A DNA stretch of 64,000 nt. Source: an uncultured Roseateles sp. Its GTDB lineage: Bacteria; Pseudomonadota; Gammaproteobacteria; Burkholderiales; Burkholderiaceae_C. The DNA lies in NCBI RefSeq assembly GCF_963422335.1, contig NZ_OY729424.1, forward strand, positions 1,240,001 through 1,304,000, written 5' to 3'. This document shows positions 35,095 through 43,465 of the stretch, one piece after another (the first letter of the stretch is position 1; each line of letters starts with the position of its first letter). A model generated the notes under the pieces. That model did not search any database. It was not told the DNA's origin and saw only the letters and a program-made list of their open reading frames with translations. The translations under genes were made by a program, and so were the position numbers.

Positions 35095-37461
35095 ATGAGC
35101 AACGCAACACCCGCTGTCAGCAATCCCTTTCCGGCCGAGGCGGTGGCGACCTATGGGGCCACCACCGTCAATTGCTCGAAGCTCGAGTACATGCAGCAGG
35201 TGCATGTCGAGTTGAGCGGCTACCTGCAGGCCTATGCGGTCGACGATGCCCGCTTCGGTGGAGCGATCGGACTGCGGGGTGCCCATGGCTCGGGCAAGAC
35301 CCATGTGCTGAACTGGCTGTCTGCCCTGCTGCGCGAGACCAAGTCGATTCGCGGCACGGCCCTGTACGGCAAATGCGATTCGAGCCAGCTGTTCGATCTC
35401 TGCCAGCAGCTGATGAAGCAGCTGGACCGGCCGCTGCTGATCGAGCTGATCCAGCTGGCCCTGCTGAAGCTGGCGCGCGACAAGGTGAGGTCGGCCAAGG
35501 TGACCGAGTTCCTGGAGGAGCGTTTGCTGACCGTCGGCGGCCTGCAAACGCTACAGGACGAGCGCAATATCGATCTGGAGCAGCTGCGCCAGCAACTGCT
35601 TGCCGAGTTGCAGGCCGCCACCGGTACGCCCGACATTGCCCGCGTGCTGCTGGATCTGCCCGATGCCCGTCTCGGCGCCGATGCCCATCTCTGGCTCACC
35701 GGAGAGGAGGTCGCCGACCTTGAGCGGCTGGGCGTCAACTATCAACTGCGCCCATCAGACAACGTGGCCAACGCCGATGCGATTGCCATCATGGCGTTGG
35801 AGACCATTGCCGCCCTGCACCGATTGGCCGGCGTGCCGCTGCTGGTGCTGGTGGATCAGCTGGAGGTACTGGTGCGCACCCCGGATGCAGCCGCCTTCGA
35901 ATCGCTGGGCTCGCTGTTCAAGAAATTCATCGAGCAATTGGGCAAGCAGTCGGCAATGACCTTTGTGGCCGGGATTCCCGAGGCCTGGGACAAGCTGATG
36001 CGCGATGTGCCAGCGCGCTTCCGGCAGCGCGCACAGATCACAGTCGGTGGCCTCAACCGGGCCGAGATCCGGCTTCTACTGGACGCCTATATGCTGGAGC
36101 GGCCGAGCCTGAGCCTGTTCACCGAGACGGCTGTTGCCACCATCCATGATCTGTCCGGCGGCATCCCGCGCGAGGTGCTGCGCATTGCCCATCACGCATT
36201 CAACGAGACCGCTGGCGAGCCGGCCCTGGCCGACGCGCGGGTGCTGCTGAAGAGTGCGCGCCGCGCGGGCAGCATAGACGACCGGGTCAGGGTGATGCTG
36301 GCGACCATAGATGGGGTGGCACCGTCCCATGGCTTCAAGCCGCTGGAGCTGGCCGTCAACGGGCAGGTGATAGACCGGGCCCTGTCAACGGCCGATGGCC
36401 AGGTCGTGCTAGTGATCCTGGCAGTCAAAGCCACCGACCCGCTCGACGAGATCGATTCGGCGCGCCGGGTGCGCGATATGCTGGGCTTACGCGACGCGCA
36501 ATGGGCGCGTGCTGAGCTGTTGACGGTGACGGTCGGCTACTCGAGCCAGGAAGTGGTTTCGCTGCTGCAGGGATCGGGCACGACGATCGCTTTCGCCGAG
36601 AAGACCTTCGAGCCCGAACTCAGAACTTTCCTGCTTGCGCTGACCGGCAGAAGGGCTGCGGTGCGGGCTCAGCCCGCCACGACCGCGGTCACGGTGCCTG
36701 ACCGTGTCGATGAGCCCGTATTGACTGACAGCGTGAAGAAGATCACGGCTCGGCTGCTGGAACTGGAGCAGCGACGCAACGAAGAGTCAACACGTATCCA
36801 GGAGCGCTTTGCTGCAAAGACCGAAGCGCTGGCCGCGCCGGCCATGGCCGAGCGCAGCCTGACGACGCGCCGCGAGGTGCTTGATGCGCTGGAGTCGCTG
36901 CGCGAGGCGCTGACGAAGAAGGACGCAGCGCGCGAGCGCCAGCTGTTGCGCGCGATTCTGGTCGCCAACGAGGCCTATCTGAGCAACGCCCAGCTGGAGG
37001 ATCTGGGTGAGCTGTACCTGGAGAGCCTGACGTTGGAAAGCCTGAATAGTGGCGAGTCGGCCAACCGGACGGACCGGGTTGCCCTGATCGGCGATATGCG
37101 CGACGCCTTGCGACGGCCGGATGGCTGGCGCGAGTTGCTGGGGCGACCTCGCCAACTGCTGGCCGCGATGGGCGGCTTGCTGCTGGCATTCCTGGCGTCG
37201 AGCATCCTGTCGTCGTACCGGGAGCGGCCGAGCGAATATCGTGCACGCCTGCTGGGCCTTCCTGCGCCCGACGATTTCTTGTCGATGCTGCCCTTCCTGT
37301 TCCTGTTTCTTGCAACGGTGGTGGCCTATCTGTACGCGGGGCTGTGGCTCGGCGAGAGCAGGCGGCGCTCCTTGAACCGGCGCCGGCTTCTGGAATTGCG
37401 AGACGCTGCCCGGAAGGCGGAGAGCGCGCCCAAGCTGGGTGACAAGTACCCGCAGACCTGA
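35095..37461 (+). CDS. Cassette gene 3: membrane-anchored AAA ATPase
   Basis: 788 residues. Walker A GAHGSGKTHVLNW (62 on) and Walker B LLVLVDQLEVLV (about 248) are intact; a sensor-like TFVAGIPEAW and an arginine-rich RFRQRAQI follow, then a winged-helix-like region (about 340-420). Residues about 540-640 are strongly charged and probably coiled coil. Two membrane segments lie at the C-terminus (about 685-703 and 729-750), with a short basic tail. This suggests an ORC/STAND-type ATPase tethered to the inner membrane. With genes 1 and 2 it forms a membrane sensor-switch complex of unknown role. Confidence 0.75.
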   Translation: MSNATPAVSNPFPAEAVATYGATTVNCSKLEYMQQVHVELSGYLQAYAVDDARFGGAIGLRGAHGSGKTHVLNWLSALLRETKSIRGTALYGKCDSSQLFDLCQQLMKQLDRPLLIELIQLALLKLARDKVRSAKVTEFLEERLLTVGGLQTLQDERNIDLEQLRQQLLAELQAATGTPDIARVLLDLPDARLGADAHLWLTGEEVADLERLGVNYQLRPSDNVANADAIAIMALETIAALHRLAGVPLLVLVDQLEVLVRTPDAAAFESLGSLFKKFIEQLGKQSAMTFVAGIPEAWDKLMRDVPARFRQRAQITVGGLNRAEIRLLLDAYMLERPSLSLFTETAVATIHDLSGGIPREVLRIAHHAFNETAGEPALADARVLLKSARRAGSIDDRVRVMLATIDGVAPSHGFKPLELAVNGQVIDRALSTADGQVVLVILAVKATDPLDEIDSARRVRDMLGLRDAQWARAELLTVTVGYSSQEVVSLLQGSGTTIAFAEKTFEPELRTFLLALTGRRAAVRAQPATTAVTVPDRVDEPVLTDSVKKITARLLELEQRRNEESTRIQERFAAKTEALAAPAMAERSLTTRREVLDALESLREALTKKDAARERQLLRAILVANEAYLSNAQLEDLGELYLESLTLESLNSGESANRTDRVALIGDMRDALRRPDGWRELLGRPRQLLAAMGGLLLAFLASSILSSYRERPSEYRARLLGLPAPDDFLSMLPFLFLFLATVVAYLYAGLWLGESRRRSLNRRRLLELRDAARKAESAPKLGDKYPQT

Positions 37462-37483
37462 GCCTGCCGGCGCCTGCGCCAGG

Positions 37484-38458
37484 TCAGGAGTCCGGCGTTA
37501 CATTCCCCGCCTTGATGATCTGCGCCCACTTCGTGCGCTCGGCGCTCATGAAGTCGCCGAAGCGCTTCGGGCTGCCGCCGCCGTCCTCGGCGCCGAACTG
37601 GTCCAGCTTCTCGATCACATCGGGCTGGGCCAGCACGGCGTTCAGATCGGCGTTGATGCGCGTCACCAGGGCCGGCGGCAGGCGCGCCGGGCCGACCAGG
37701 CCGAACCAGATGCTGGCGTCGAAGCCATCAAAGCCCTGCTCGGCCAGGGTTGGCACGCCGGGCTGGCTCTTCGAGCGCTTGGGGCGGGTCTGCGCCAGGG
37801 CGATGACGCGGCCGCTCTTCAGATGGGTGGTGGCCGTGGTCATGCCCTCGAAGGCGTACTGGATCTGGCCGCCCAGCATGTCGGTGATCATCGGCGCCGA
37901 GCCCTTGTAGGGCACATGCAGCACGTCCACCTTGGCACGGGCCTTGAACAACTCCAGGGCCAGGTGTTGCGCCGAGCCGTTGCCGGCCGAGCCGAAGCTG
38001 ATCTGGCCGGGTTTCTGGCGGCACAGCTCGACCAGGCCGGGCAGGGTCTTGACCGCTTGGCCGGCGCCACAGATCAGCATCTGCGGCGTGGCGCCGACCA
38101 GGCCTATCGCCGTGAAGTCGCGCTCGGCCGAATAGCCCAGCCGCGGCAGCAAGCCGGGCGCAATGCCGTGGCTGCTGATGTGGGCCATCAACAGGTTCAG
38201 GCCGTCGGGCGCCGACTTGGCCACCTGGTCGGCAGCAATGGTGCCGGCGGCCCCGGCCTTGTTGTCGACAACGAGGGTGGCCTTCCACATCGCCGCCAGT
38301 TTTTGCGCCAGCAGGCGGGCCAGCACATCGGTGCCGCCGCCGGGCGGGAAGCCGACCATCAGTCGCACCGGGCCGGTGGGCCAGCCGGCGGTCTGGGCCT
38401 GGCTCAGCCCGGCGGCCAGGCCGGTCAGCGAGCTGATGACAAAGCTTCTGCGTTTCAT
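37484..38458 (-). CDS. Bug/TctC-type periplasmic solute-binding protein
   Basis: 324 residues with signal peptide (ends GLSQAQT). Family motifs: PVRLMVGFPPGGGTDVLARL and GYSAERDFTAIGLVG. Such proteins bind carboxylates for tripartite tricarboxylate transporters; no TctA/TctB genes are near, so it must use a distant transporter. It is the third gene of the sugar-acid operon, 37 bases after the aldolase-like gene. Its 3' end contains the right copy of the 11-bp repeat. Confidence 0.9.
   Translation of the reverse strand: MKRRSFVISSLTGLAAGLSQAQTAGWPTGPVRLMVGFPPGGGTDVLARLLAQKLAAMWKATLVVDNKAGAAGTIAADQVAKSAPDGLNLLMAHISSHGIAPGLLPRLGYSAERDFTAIGLVGATPQMLICGAGQAVKTLPGLVELCRQKPGQISFGSAGNGSAQHLALELFKARAKVDVLHVPYKGSAPMITDMLGGQIQYAFEGMTTATTHLKSGRVIALAQTRPKRSKSQPGVPTLAEQGFDGFDASIWFGLVGPARLPPALVTRINADLNAVLAQPDVIEKLDQFGAEDGGGSPKRFGDFMSAERTKWAQIIKAGNVTPDS
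37495..37505 (+). repeat. 11-bp direct repeat, right copy (GCGTTACATTC)
   Basis: Matches 32965-32975. It lies inside the last codons of the tctC-like gene. Confidence 0.5.
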
Positions 38459-38495
38459 ATTCCCGTCTCCTGGTTCTTCGGTTTTTTGGGGCGGA

Positions 38496-39440
38496 TCATG
38501 CCGCCAGTGCCAACGACGCCGCCTTCGGCATCCGGAAGCGCAGCGCTTCCAGCTCGCCCATCAAACTTTGCTGCTGGGCCGGGTCCAGCTCCACCAGTGG
38601 CGGCCGTACGGTCGCCCAGCCCGGGTCGCCACTCTGCCAGGCGATTGCCGCCTTCATCGCCGCAATCATCGGCCGCTGCTGGAACACGGCGCGGGTGTCG
38701 TTCAAGGCCCGCTGCCGGGCATCGGCGGCCTCGTCGCGCCAGTGCTCGCACAGATCGACGATGGCTGCCGGGTTGACATTGCCGGTGGCCGTGATGCAGC
38801 CGACGCCGCCGCCGCGCAAGGTGGGCAGCAGCACCGCCTCGGAGCCGGCGAACACGTCGAAGCCCTGGGGCTGGAAGTCGCGCAGCATCGCCTCGGTATG
38901 GCTCCAGTTGCCCGAACTGTCCTTGATGCCGGCAATGGTGTGCGGATAGGCTTTCAGCAGCCGCGCTATCAGACCCAGGCTGATGCCCACCTGGGCCACC
39001 GGCGGGATGTGGTACAGGTAGATGCGCAGCCGGGTGTCGGCCACCGCGTCGATGACGCTGGCATAGCCGCGGTACAGGCCCTCGTCGCTGACGCCCTTGT
39101 AGTAGAACGGCGGCAGCATCAGCACGCCGGCGCAGCCGAGGCTGACCGCATGTCGGGTCAGCTCGATCGCGTCGGGCAGGGCGCAGGCGCCGGTGCCGGG
39201 CATCATCTGCCCGGCCGGGATGCCGGCCGCGGCCAGCGCGTCGAGCAGGCTCCGCTTCTCGGCCAGGCTCAGCGAGTTGGCCTCGGAGTTGGTGCCGAAC
39301 ACGGCCAGGCCCACGCCCTGGTCCAGCAGCCAGCGGCAGTGGCGCACGAAGCGCGGCACGGACGGGGTCAGGTCTTGATTGAACGGCGTCAGCACCGGCG
39401 ACAGCACGCCGTGCAGTTTGGGAGCGAGGATGTTGCTCAT
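38496..39440 (-). CDS. DapA/NanA-family class I aldolase or dehydratase
   Basis: 314 residues from ATG 39440. The pyruvate-binding motif FGTNSEANSLS (GTxGE-like, here with N), the catalytic Tyr in YLYHIPP and the Schiff-base Lys in GIKDSSGNW place it in the dihydrodipicolinate synthase superfamily. Next to an acid-sugar dehydratase it probably acts on a 2-keto-3-deoxy sugar acid rather than in lysine synthesis. The gene starts three bases after its neighbour's stop. Confidence 0.88.
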   Translation of the reverse strand: MSNILAPKLHGVLSPVLTPFNQDLTPSVPRFVRHCRWLLDQGVGLAVFGTNSEANSLSLAEKRSLLDALAAAGIPAGQMMPGTGACALPDAIELTRHAVSLGCAGVLMLPPFYYKGVSDEGLYRGYASVIDAVADTRLRIYLYHIPPVAQVGISLGLIARLLKAYPHTIAGIKDSSGNWSHTEAMLRDFQPQGFDVFAGSEAVLLPTLRGGGVGCITATGNVNPAAIVDLCEHWRDEAADARQRALNDTRAVFQQRPMIAAMKAAIAWQSGDPGWATVRPPLVELDPAQQQSLMGELEALRFRMPKAASLALAA

Positions 39441-39443
39441 CAC

Positions 39444-40568
39444 TCAGCGCACCGTTGACCAGCGGCCGTGGCGGGCCACTTCGCGCTCGTCGAAGCCAAA
39501 GCCCAGGCCTGGCGACTGATGCAGCATCACGCGGCCATCCTGGTGCTCCAGCTGGCGGTCCACCAGGCGGCGGAAGTTCAGGACCTGGTCGTCCCAGAAG
39601 AACTCGACATAGCGCGCATTCGGCGTGGCGGCCACCAAGGGCGCGTGCAGATCGTGGAACCAGTGCGGGCACATCACGACGCCGTAGCTCGATGCCGTGG
39701 CCGCAATGCGCTTCCACTCGGTGATGCCGCCACAGACGGCCGCATCGGTCTGCAGAATGGCCGCGGCGCCCTGGTCCAGCATCTGCTTGTGGGCCCAGCG
39801 GCCGTAGCCGATCTCGGCCGTGGCCACCGGGATGCGGGTCAGCTTGGCCAGCCTGGCGTGGCTGTCGATATCGTCCGGGCCGAAGGGCTCCTCGATGAAG
39901 TAGGGGTCGTAGGCCTCGAAGCGGCGGATGTACTGCATCGCCTGGGTGGTGTCGGTCCAGCCGTTGTTGCAGTCCATCATCAGCTCGATGTCGGGGCCGA
40001 TGGCGTCGCGGGCGCTCTTCAGGCGCTCTTCCTCCGCCTGCGGCGAGAGCCGCCCGGTCTTCATCTTCACCGCCTTGAAGCCCTTGGCCGCATAGCTGGC
40101 CATCTCCTCGCCCAGCATGGCCGGCGTCTTGCCGTCCAGGTAGTAGCCGCCGCTGGCGTAGGCGGGCACCGAGTCCAGCTGCATTGCGCCGAGGAATTTG
40201 TGCAGCGGCAGGCCGGCCGACTTGGCGTTCAGGTCCCACAGCGCCGTGTCCAGCGCGCTCAGGGCCCGCATCACCGTGCCGTATCGGCCCTGCAGCAGCG
40301 ACTCCTGGTACATCGCCGCCCACAGGCCCTCGACGGCCGAGCTGTCCTGGCCGATCAGCATCGGCGCCAGCAGCTCCTGCACGGCCGCAGTGAAGATGCC
40401 GCCGCCGGCGCTGCCGATATAGCAAAAGCCTATGCCGTCCAGGCCGTCGTTAGCGCGCACCCGCACCAGGCCGTAGTGGCGCACGCTGACGGTGCGGTTC
40501 GAGAACGAGGTCACTCGGTCCAGCGGCACGGCGGCGGCACAGAACTCGATGGATTGGATCTTGGGCAC
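39444..40568 (-). CDS. Enolase-superfamily acid-sugar dehydratase (mandelate racemase type)
   Basis: 374 residues from GTG 40568, chosen because GGAG lies eight bases upstream and the product aligns to the family start; ATG 40616 is an alternative. Residues include the KxK pair in VKMKTGR, metal ligands in DCNNGW, IEEPFG and TAEIGYG, and the opposite-side His in PHWFHDLHAPL. These fit a dehydratase or racemase for an aldonate or aldarate. It heads an operon with the aldolase-like and TctC-like genes and is divergent from a LysR gene. Confidence 0.88.
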   Translation of the reverse strand: MPKIQSIEFCAAAVPLDRVTSFSNRTVSVRHYGLVRVRANDGLDGIGFCYIGSAGGGIFTAAVQELLAPMLIGQDSSAVEGLWAAMYQESLLQGRYGTVMRALSALDTALWDLNAKSAGLPLHKFLGAMQLDSVPAYASGGYYLDGKTPAMLGEEMASYAAKGFKAVKMKTGRLSPQAEEERLKSARDAIGPDIELMMDCNNGWTDTTQAMQYIRRFEAYDPYFIEEPFGPDDIDSHARLAKLTRIPVATAEIGYGRWAHKQMLDQGAAAILQTDAAVCGGITEWKRIAATASSYGVVMCPHWFHDLHAPLVAATPNARYVEFFWDDQVLNFRRLVDRQLEHQDGRVMLHQSPGLGFGFDEREVARHGRWSTVR

Positions 40569-40648
40569 TTGTGGGTCTCCGGATGAATGCGATGGGCTCA
40601 TTCTTCGGGCCGGCAAGGAAAAGAAAAACGGCGGTCGCTCATCTTCAG

Positions 40649-40667
40649 AAGACGTAAATTACGTCTT
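40649..40667. promoter_or_regulatory. LysR operator candidate (AAGACGTAA-A-TTACGTCTT)
   Basis: A perfect 9+1+9 palindrome in the 117-base divergent region. It ends 18 bases before the LysR start, as autoregulatory LysR sites often do. Confidence 0.75.
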
Positions 40668-40685
40668 TAGACAAGGGCGAACCCA

Positions 40686-41570
40686 ATGGATTCACGTTTT
40701 CTGCAGAGCTTTGTGTCGGTGGTCGAGCTGGGCTCCATCGCCGAGGCGGCGCGCCAGCTGGACCTGACGCCGGCGACGATGGCCCAGCGCCTGCGCGCGC
40801 TGGAGGCCGAGATCGGGGCGCGGCTGATCGTGCGCTCGGGCCGCACCGTCAAGCCCACGGTGGCCGGTCAGCGCATCCTGGAGCGGGCGCGCACGGTGCT
40901 GCGCGAGGTGCGCGACCTGCAATCGGCCGCCAGCGAGACCGATCTGCCGGCCGGGCCGCTGCGGCTGGGCGCGATACCGACGGCGTTGATGGGCATCGTG
41001 CCGGCGGTGATGAAGGCCTGGGTGCAGCGCCACCCCGAGATCCAAATCTACATCGAGCCTGCATCCACCACCGTGCTCTACGGCCGCGTGCTCGCCGGCG
41101 AGCTGGACGCGGCGGTGCTGGTGCATCCGCTGTTCGAGCTGCCGAAGACGGTTGCCTGGCACACCTTGCGCGAGGAGCCGCTGGTGCTGCTGACGCCGGC
41201 CGGCATGGCCGTCACCGACCCGCTGGAGGTCATAGCCCGCGAACCCTTCATCCGCTACGACCGCCAGGTCGTGGCCGGCAAGATGGCCGACGACTATCTG
41301 CGCCAGCGCGGCATCCGCCCCCAGGTGCGCGCCGAGCTGGACGGCATCGAGTACATTGCCAAGCTGGTGGTCGAGGGCCTGGGCGTGTCGGTGCTGCCCG
41401 ACTGGGCGGTGCTGGGCCCCCCTAACCCGGCGCTGAAGAAGTGGCCGCTGCCGCCGCCCTGCCCGAGCCGCACGGTGGGCATCGTCTGGCAGCGCAGGTC
41501 GGTGCGGGCGCCGCTGGTGGAGGCCTTCGTCGGGCTCGCCACGGCCCGTGTAACGGATGCGATTGCCTGA
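40686..41570 (+). CDS. LysR-family transcriptional regulator
   Basis: 294 residues. The N-terminal helix-turn-helix (SIAEAARQLDLTPATMAQRL, 18-37) is followed by an effector domain. It is divergent from the sugar-acid operon and almost certainly controls it through the palindrome at 40649-40667. The effector is probably the pathway substrate or an intermediate. Confidence 0.92.
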   Translation: MDSRFLQSFVSVVELGSIAEAARQLDLTPATMAQRLRALEAEIGARLIVRSGRTVKPTVAGQRILERARTVLREVRDLQSAASETDLPAGPLRLGAIPTALMGIVPAVMKAWVQRHPEIQIYIEPASTTVLYGRVLAGELDAAVLVHPLFELPKTVAWHTLREEPLVLLTPAGMAVTDPLEVIAREPFIRYDRQVVAGKMADDYLRQRGIRPQVRAELDGIEYIAKLVVEGLGVSVLPDWAVLGPPNPALKKWPLPPPCPSRTVGIVWQRRSVRAPLVEAFVGLATARVTDAIA

Positions 41571-41573
41571 GTT

Positions 41574-42539
41574 TCAGTCGCCGCGAAACTGCTTGCGGTA
41601 GGCGCTGGGCGAGGTTTTGAGCTGGCTGGCGAAATGCTGGCGCATCGATAGCGCCGAGCCCAGGCCGGTCTCGGCGGCAATCTGCTCCAGTTTCAGCTCG
41701 GTCGTCTCCAGCAGGCGCTGGGCGCTGGCCAGCCGCTGGTGCAGCAGCCATTGGCCGACGGTGGTGCCGGTGATCTGGCGGAAGTGGCGGGTGAAGGTGC
41801 GGCGCGTCATCACCGCGCGGCTGGCCAGGGCGTCCAGGCTGTGGGTCTCGGCCAGATGCTCGGTGGCCCAGGCCAGCACTTCCGACAACCGGTGATCGGC
41901 ACCGGTGGCCGGCAGCGGCTGCTCGATGTACTGCGCCTGGCCGCCCTGGCGGTGCGGCGCGATCACCAGCCGGCGCGCGACGCGGTTGGCGATCTCCGCA
42001 CCATGCGACTGGCGCAGCAGGTGCAGGCAGCAGTCCAGGCCGGCGGCGGTGCCGGCCGAGGTCAGCACCGTGCCGTCGTCGACGTAGATCACATCGCGGT
42101 CCAGCCGCACCGCGGGATAGCGCTGCGCGAAGCGATCGGCCCAGGCCCAGTGCGTGGTGGCGGTGCGGCCATCGAGCAGGCCCGCCTCGGCCAGCACGAA
42201 GGCGCCCAGGCAGAGGCCGACGATGCGCGCGCCACGGCCATGCGCACGCTGCAGCGCGACGAGCAGCGGCGCCGGCGGGCGCTCGTCGGGGTCGCGCCAG
42301 GAGGGCACGATGATGATGTCGGCCCGCGCCAGTCCGCTCAAGGACTGGGTGGCGCCGATGGTGAAGCCGATCGAGGTGCGCAGCGGCGCCGGGTCGAGCG
42401 CGCAGACGCGCAGGTCGAAGGGCGGCACGCCGGTGTCGCTGCGGTCCTCGCCGAACACCACGCAAGGCACGGCCAGGTGGAAGGGGCTGATGCGGTCGTA
42501 GGCGACGACGGCGATGCGCAGCGGCGGTGATGACGTCAT
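41574..42539 (-). CDS. GlxA/FtrA-family AraC-type regulator with DJ-1/PfpI domain
   Basis: 321 residues. The N-terminal DJ-1/PfpI-like domain (about 8-190) carries the nucleophile-elbow VGLCLGAFVLAEAGLLDG with a cysteine. The C-terminal AraC pair of helix-turn-helix motifs (about 215-315) has LASRAVMTRRTFTRHFRQ. GlxA regulators usually control neighbouring catabolic genes. It is divergent from an isochorismatase-like gene, with a strong inverted repeat between them. Confidence 0.9.
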   Translation of the reverse strand: MTSSPPLRIAVVAYDRISPFHLAVPCVVFGEDRSDTGVPPFDLRVCALDPAPLRTSIGFTIGATQSLSGLARADIIIVPSWRDPDERPPAPLLVALQRAHGRGARIVGLCLGAFVLAEAGLLDGRTATTHWAWADRFAQRYPAVRLDRDVIYVDDGTVLTSAGTAAGLDCCLHLLRQSHGAEIANRVARRLVIAPHRQGGQAQYIEQPLPATGADHRLSEVLAWATEHLAETHSLDALASRAVMTRRTFTRHFRQITGTTVGQWLLHQRLASAQRLLETTELKLEQIAAETGLGSALSMRQHFASQLKTSPSAYRKQFRGD

Positions 42540-42563
42540 GGCCTGATCTTATCGAAGATTGTC

Positions 42564-42594
42564 ATTCGGGCCACTTTCGCGGGTGGCCTCGAAT
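42564..42594. promoter_or_regulatory. Inverted repeat between GlxA-type regulator and hydrolase
   Basis: ATTCGGGCCAC (42564-42574) pairs with GTGGCCTCGAAT (42583-42594), one base bulged, with an eight-base centre. It is positioned to control both divergent genes. Confidence 0.6.
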
Positions 42595-42650
42595 ACCAAC
42601 AATGGACGCCATGGACAGCGCGTCGCTGTTCACCCTCACAGGAGAAACCC

Positions 42651-43289
42651 ATGTCCACCGCCCCACGCCGCGCCCTTGTCGTCATCGATGTGCAGAACGA
42701 ATATGTCAGCGGCAATCTGCCCATCGAATACCCACCGGTGCAGCAGTCGCTGGCGGCGATCGGCCGGGCGATGGATGCCGCGCGTGCCGCCGGCCTGCCC
42801 ATCGTCGTGGTGCAGCAGATGGCGCCCGCCACCAGCCCCCTGTTCGCGCTGGGCAGCCATGGCGGTGCACTGCACGAGGTGGTGGCGAGCCGGCCCTTCG
42901 ACCACCTGATCCAGAAGACCCTGCCCAGTGCCTTCACCGGCACCGACCTGGCGGCCTGGATCGCCGCGCAGAGCGTCGATACGCTGGTGATCGCCGGCTA
43001 TATGACGCACAACTGCAATGCCTCGACCATCGTGCACGCGCTGCACGATGGCTTGGCGGTCGAGTTCCTGCACGACGCCTCCGGCAGCGTGCCCTATGCC
43101 AACCGCGCGGGCCAGGCCAGCGCCGAGGAGATGCACCGCGTCTTCTCCGTGGTGCTGCAATCGCGCTTTGCCGCGGTGCTGGGCACCGATGAATGGGTGG
43201 CCGCACTGGCCTCCGGTGTTGCGCCCGAGCGCGACAATATCGCTGCCTCCAACCAGCGGGCGCGGGCCGCCCGGCAGCAGGCGGCGTGA
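42651..43289 (+). CDS. Isochorismatase-like cysteine hydrolase
   Basis: 212 residues. The Asp-Lys-Cys triad is visible: VVIDVQNEY, LIQKTLPSAF and GYMTHNCNAST. Relatives include nicotinamidase, N-carbamoylsarcosine amidase and ureidoacrylate hydrolase; the exact amide substrate is not clear. AGGAG precedes the ATG at good distance. It is divergent from the GlxA-type regulator. Confidence 0.9.
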   Translation: MSTAPRRALVVIDVQNEYVSGNLPIEYPPVQQSLAAIGRAMDAARAAGLPIVVVQQMAPATSPLFALGSHGGALHEVVASRPFDHLIQKTLPSAFTGTDLAAWIAAQSVDTLVIAGYMTHNCNASTIVHALHDGLAVEFLHDASGSVPYANRAGQASAEEMHRVFSVVLQSRFAAVLGTDEWVAALASGVAPERDNIAASNQRARAARQQAA

Positions 43290-43465
43290 GGCCCCTCGTG
43301 GCAGGGGGCGGATGAGCCACGGCCGGCTGCGCACAACGTCACGCTTTCAGCCACTGTCTCTGTCGCCTACCGCACAGGCGATGCGTGCGGCCGCAGCGGA
43401 GGATCAAGCCTTGCCGGCGGGGGCCGATACAGAGGATGACGACCCAGCCTCCGGCCTTGACACAC

